DNA of 64,000 bases, from NCBI GenBank assembly GCA_033875255.1, contig JAWZSN010000003.1, forward strand, positions 124,001 to 188,000. The letters are read 5' to 3'. Each line of letters begins with the position of its first letter. Within the stretch, counting starts at the first letter, position 1. The notes beneath the pieces are model-generated. The model made no database searches. It saw nothing but the letters and a program-made list of their open reading frames with translations, and was not told the DNA's origin. Positions 63,178-64,000 of this stretch are shown here, piece by piece. Both the position numbers and the translations under genes were made by a program. Source of the stretch: Marinimicrococcus sp033875255 (GTDB lineage Bacteria > Pseudomonadota > Alphaproteobacteria > Geminicoccales > Geminicoccaceae).

Positions 63178-64000
63178 ATGCGCCGTTTTTATCCTTATCT
63201 GGCCGGTGGGTTGGCCATGCTCGCGACTGCCGCGCTCGCCTGGAGCCTCCACCAGAACGAGGGCGCCGAGACCGCGAGCCTGCTGCAGGAGGCCGCCGAG
63301 AGGATCGAGGGGCGTATCGCCGCCCACGTCCTGCTGCTGCACTCGGTCAAGGGGCTTTATCTCGGGCAGGGAGACAATATCTCCCGCGACCAGCTGCAGC
63401 GGTTTCTCTCGGCGATGCCGATCGAGCGGAAGATGCCGGGCATCCAGGGTATCGGCTTCGCCATGGCGGTGCCGCCGGCAGGACCGCTGGCCGCCGTCAG
63501 CCAGGTCGCCCGGGACTACGGGATCGACCGGCAGCCGTGGCCGGAGACCGCCCAGGACATCCGCTTCCCCATCGTGCTGCTCGAGCCTGCGAACGAGCGG
63601 AACCGGGCGGCCTTGAACTACGACATGTTCAGCGAGCCCATCCGCCGCGAGGCGATGCTGGCTGCCTGGCATTCCGGCAAGCCCGCCTCCACGAGGCCGG
63701 TACAGCTCGTCCAGGAGATCGACGCCGACAAGCAGGCAGGCTTTCTCATCTACCTGCCGCTCTACCGTGACGGGCAGAGCCTGTCCGCCGAGAAGCCGCC
63801 CGCCGGCGACATCGTCGGCTTCGTCTACGCTCCCTTCCGCGCCGGCGATCTCTTCCGGACGGTGCTCGGCGAGCCGCCCGCCCTGCAGGTGAGCGTCCAG
63901 GCCTACTCGCAGAGGATCAGCGAGGAGACCCGGCTCTTCGCCAATGCCCGTGAGCTCGTCGACCCGGCCGTTCACACGATCGACGTGGCCGGCAGGACCT
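63178..64000 (+). CDS. CHASE-domain sensor protein, N-terminal part
   Basis: The first 274 codons of a gene that continues beyond the window. A short N-terminal TM (about 5-22) is followed by a CHASE domain (about 40-250), with IQGIGFAMAVPP, RFPIVLLEPANERNRAALNYDM, EPIRREAMLAAWHSGKPASTRPV and GFLIYLPLYRDG. CHASE domains are periplasmic ligand sensors joined to histidine kinases, GGDEF or cyclase outputs; the output is not in view. The start ATG at 63178 lies 111 bp after the tRNA. Confidence 0.85.
   Translation, partial: MRRFYPYLAGGLAMLATAALAWSLHQNEGAETASLLQEAAERIEGRIAAHVLLLHSVKGLYLGQGDNISRDQLQRFLSAMPIERKMPGIQGIGFAMAVPPAGPLAAVSQVARDYGIDRQPWPETAQDIRFPIVLLEPANERNRAALNYDMFSEPIRREAMLAAWHSGKPASTRPVQLVQEIDADKQAGFLIYLPLYRDGQSLSAEKPPAGDIVGFVYAPFRAGDLFRTVLGEPPALQVSVQAYSQRISEETRLFANARELVDPAVHTIDVAGRT

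Overview
The window is very GC-rich and gene-dense, and reads as chromosome of an alphaproteobacterium. Many genes overlap by the 4-base ATGA or GTGA junction. The gene types (fused TRAP permease, aerobic CO-dehydrogenase family cluster, ETF-ubiquinone oxidoreductase, type II-C CRISPR-Cas, TMEM43 and UMF1 proteins) fit the Rhodospirillales/Geminicoccales/Tistrella-like part of that class. That placement is inference from gene content; no rRNA is present.

Layout. 0-5.3 kb: partial UMF1-type MFS exporter, thioredoxin-like protein, UbiD-family decarboxylase with an inositol-phosphatase-family gene, and rmuC. 5.36-10.72 kb: a complete type II-C CRISPR-Cas locus. It has an array of 11 repeats and 10 spacers, then cas2, cas1 and cas9 on the minus strand, and a divergent tracrRNA upstream of cas9. 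I located the tracrRNA from its 36-nt anti-repeat, nexus hairpin and intrinsic terminator. A 46-bp, 10-copy minisatellite follows. 11.3-15.5 kb: the minus-strand operon iscU-like, kynB, kynU, kynA, ABC membrane domain, covering tryptophan to anthranilate. 15.6-20.4 kb: a DUF3616 gene, then about 3.7 kb of accessory DNA with one unrecognised gene, decayed tandem copies of its 3' half, and several copies of a compound palindromic repeat. 20.5-23.3 kb: soxC, soxD and an AraC-family regulator.

23.4-29.4 kb is a six-gene minus-strand maturation operon for molybdenum hydroxylases: coxD, coxE, two XdhC-type proteins, a MoeA-MocA fusion and a cysteine desulfurase. The enzyme itself lies at 32.4-37.0 kb (coxG, coxS, coxL, coxM). 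CoxL carries AYRGAGR, the form II signature, so the substrate need not be CO. Two tandem VanZ-family paralogues sit between them. 37.1-43.4 kb: a transketolase/pyruvate dehydrogenase E1-type enzyme, divergent from a tightly overlapped operon of an unlisted 59-aa AtzG/GatC-like protein, an amidase, an EamA transporter and a fused ABM-2-hydroxyacid dehydrogenase. 43.5-53.5 kb is mostly housekeeping: map, ETF-QO, a TMEM43 protein, an AlkA-like glycosylase, gyrA, coaD, queA and tgt.

54-62.4 kb looks like a catabolic cluster with its own uptake and control: AtuA pair, TRAP binding protein, fused TRAP permease, a 41-aa membrane peptide, a HisD-family dehydrogenase, an SDR and a LacI regulator. hisE, tRNA-Lys(UUU) and the 5' part of a CHASE-domain sensor close the window.

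One theme runs through the intergenic DNA. A hairpin with a conserved loop (AAGGCGCT) and a T-rich tail recurs at about a dozen places, often as facing pairs, and acts as the likely terminator for many of these operons.
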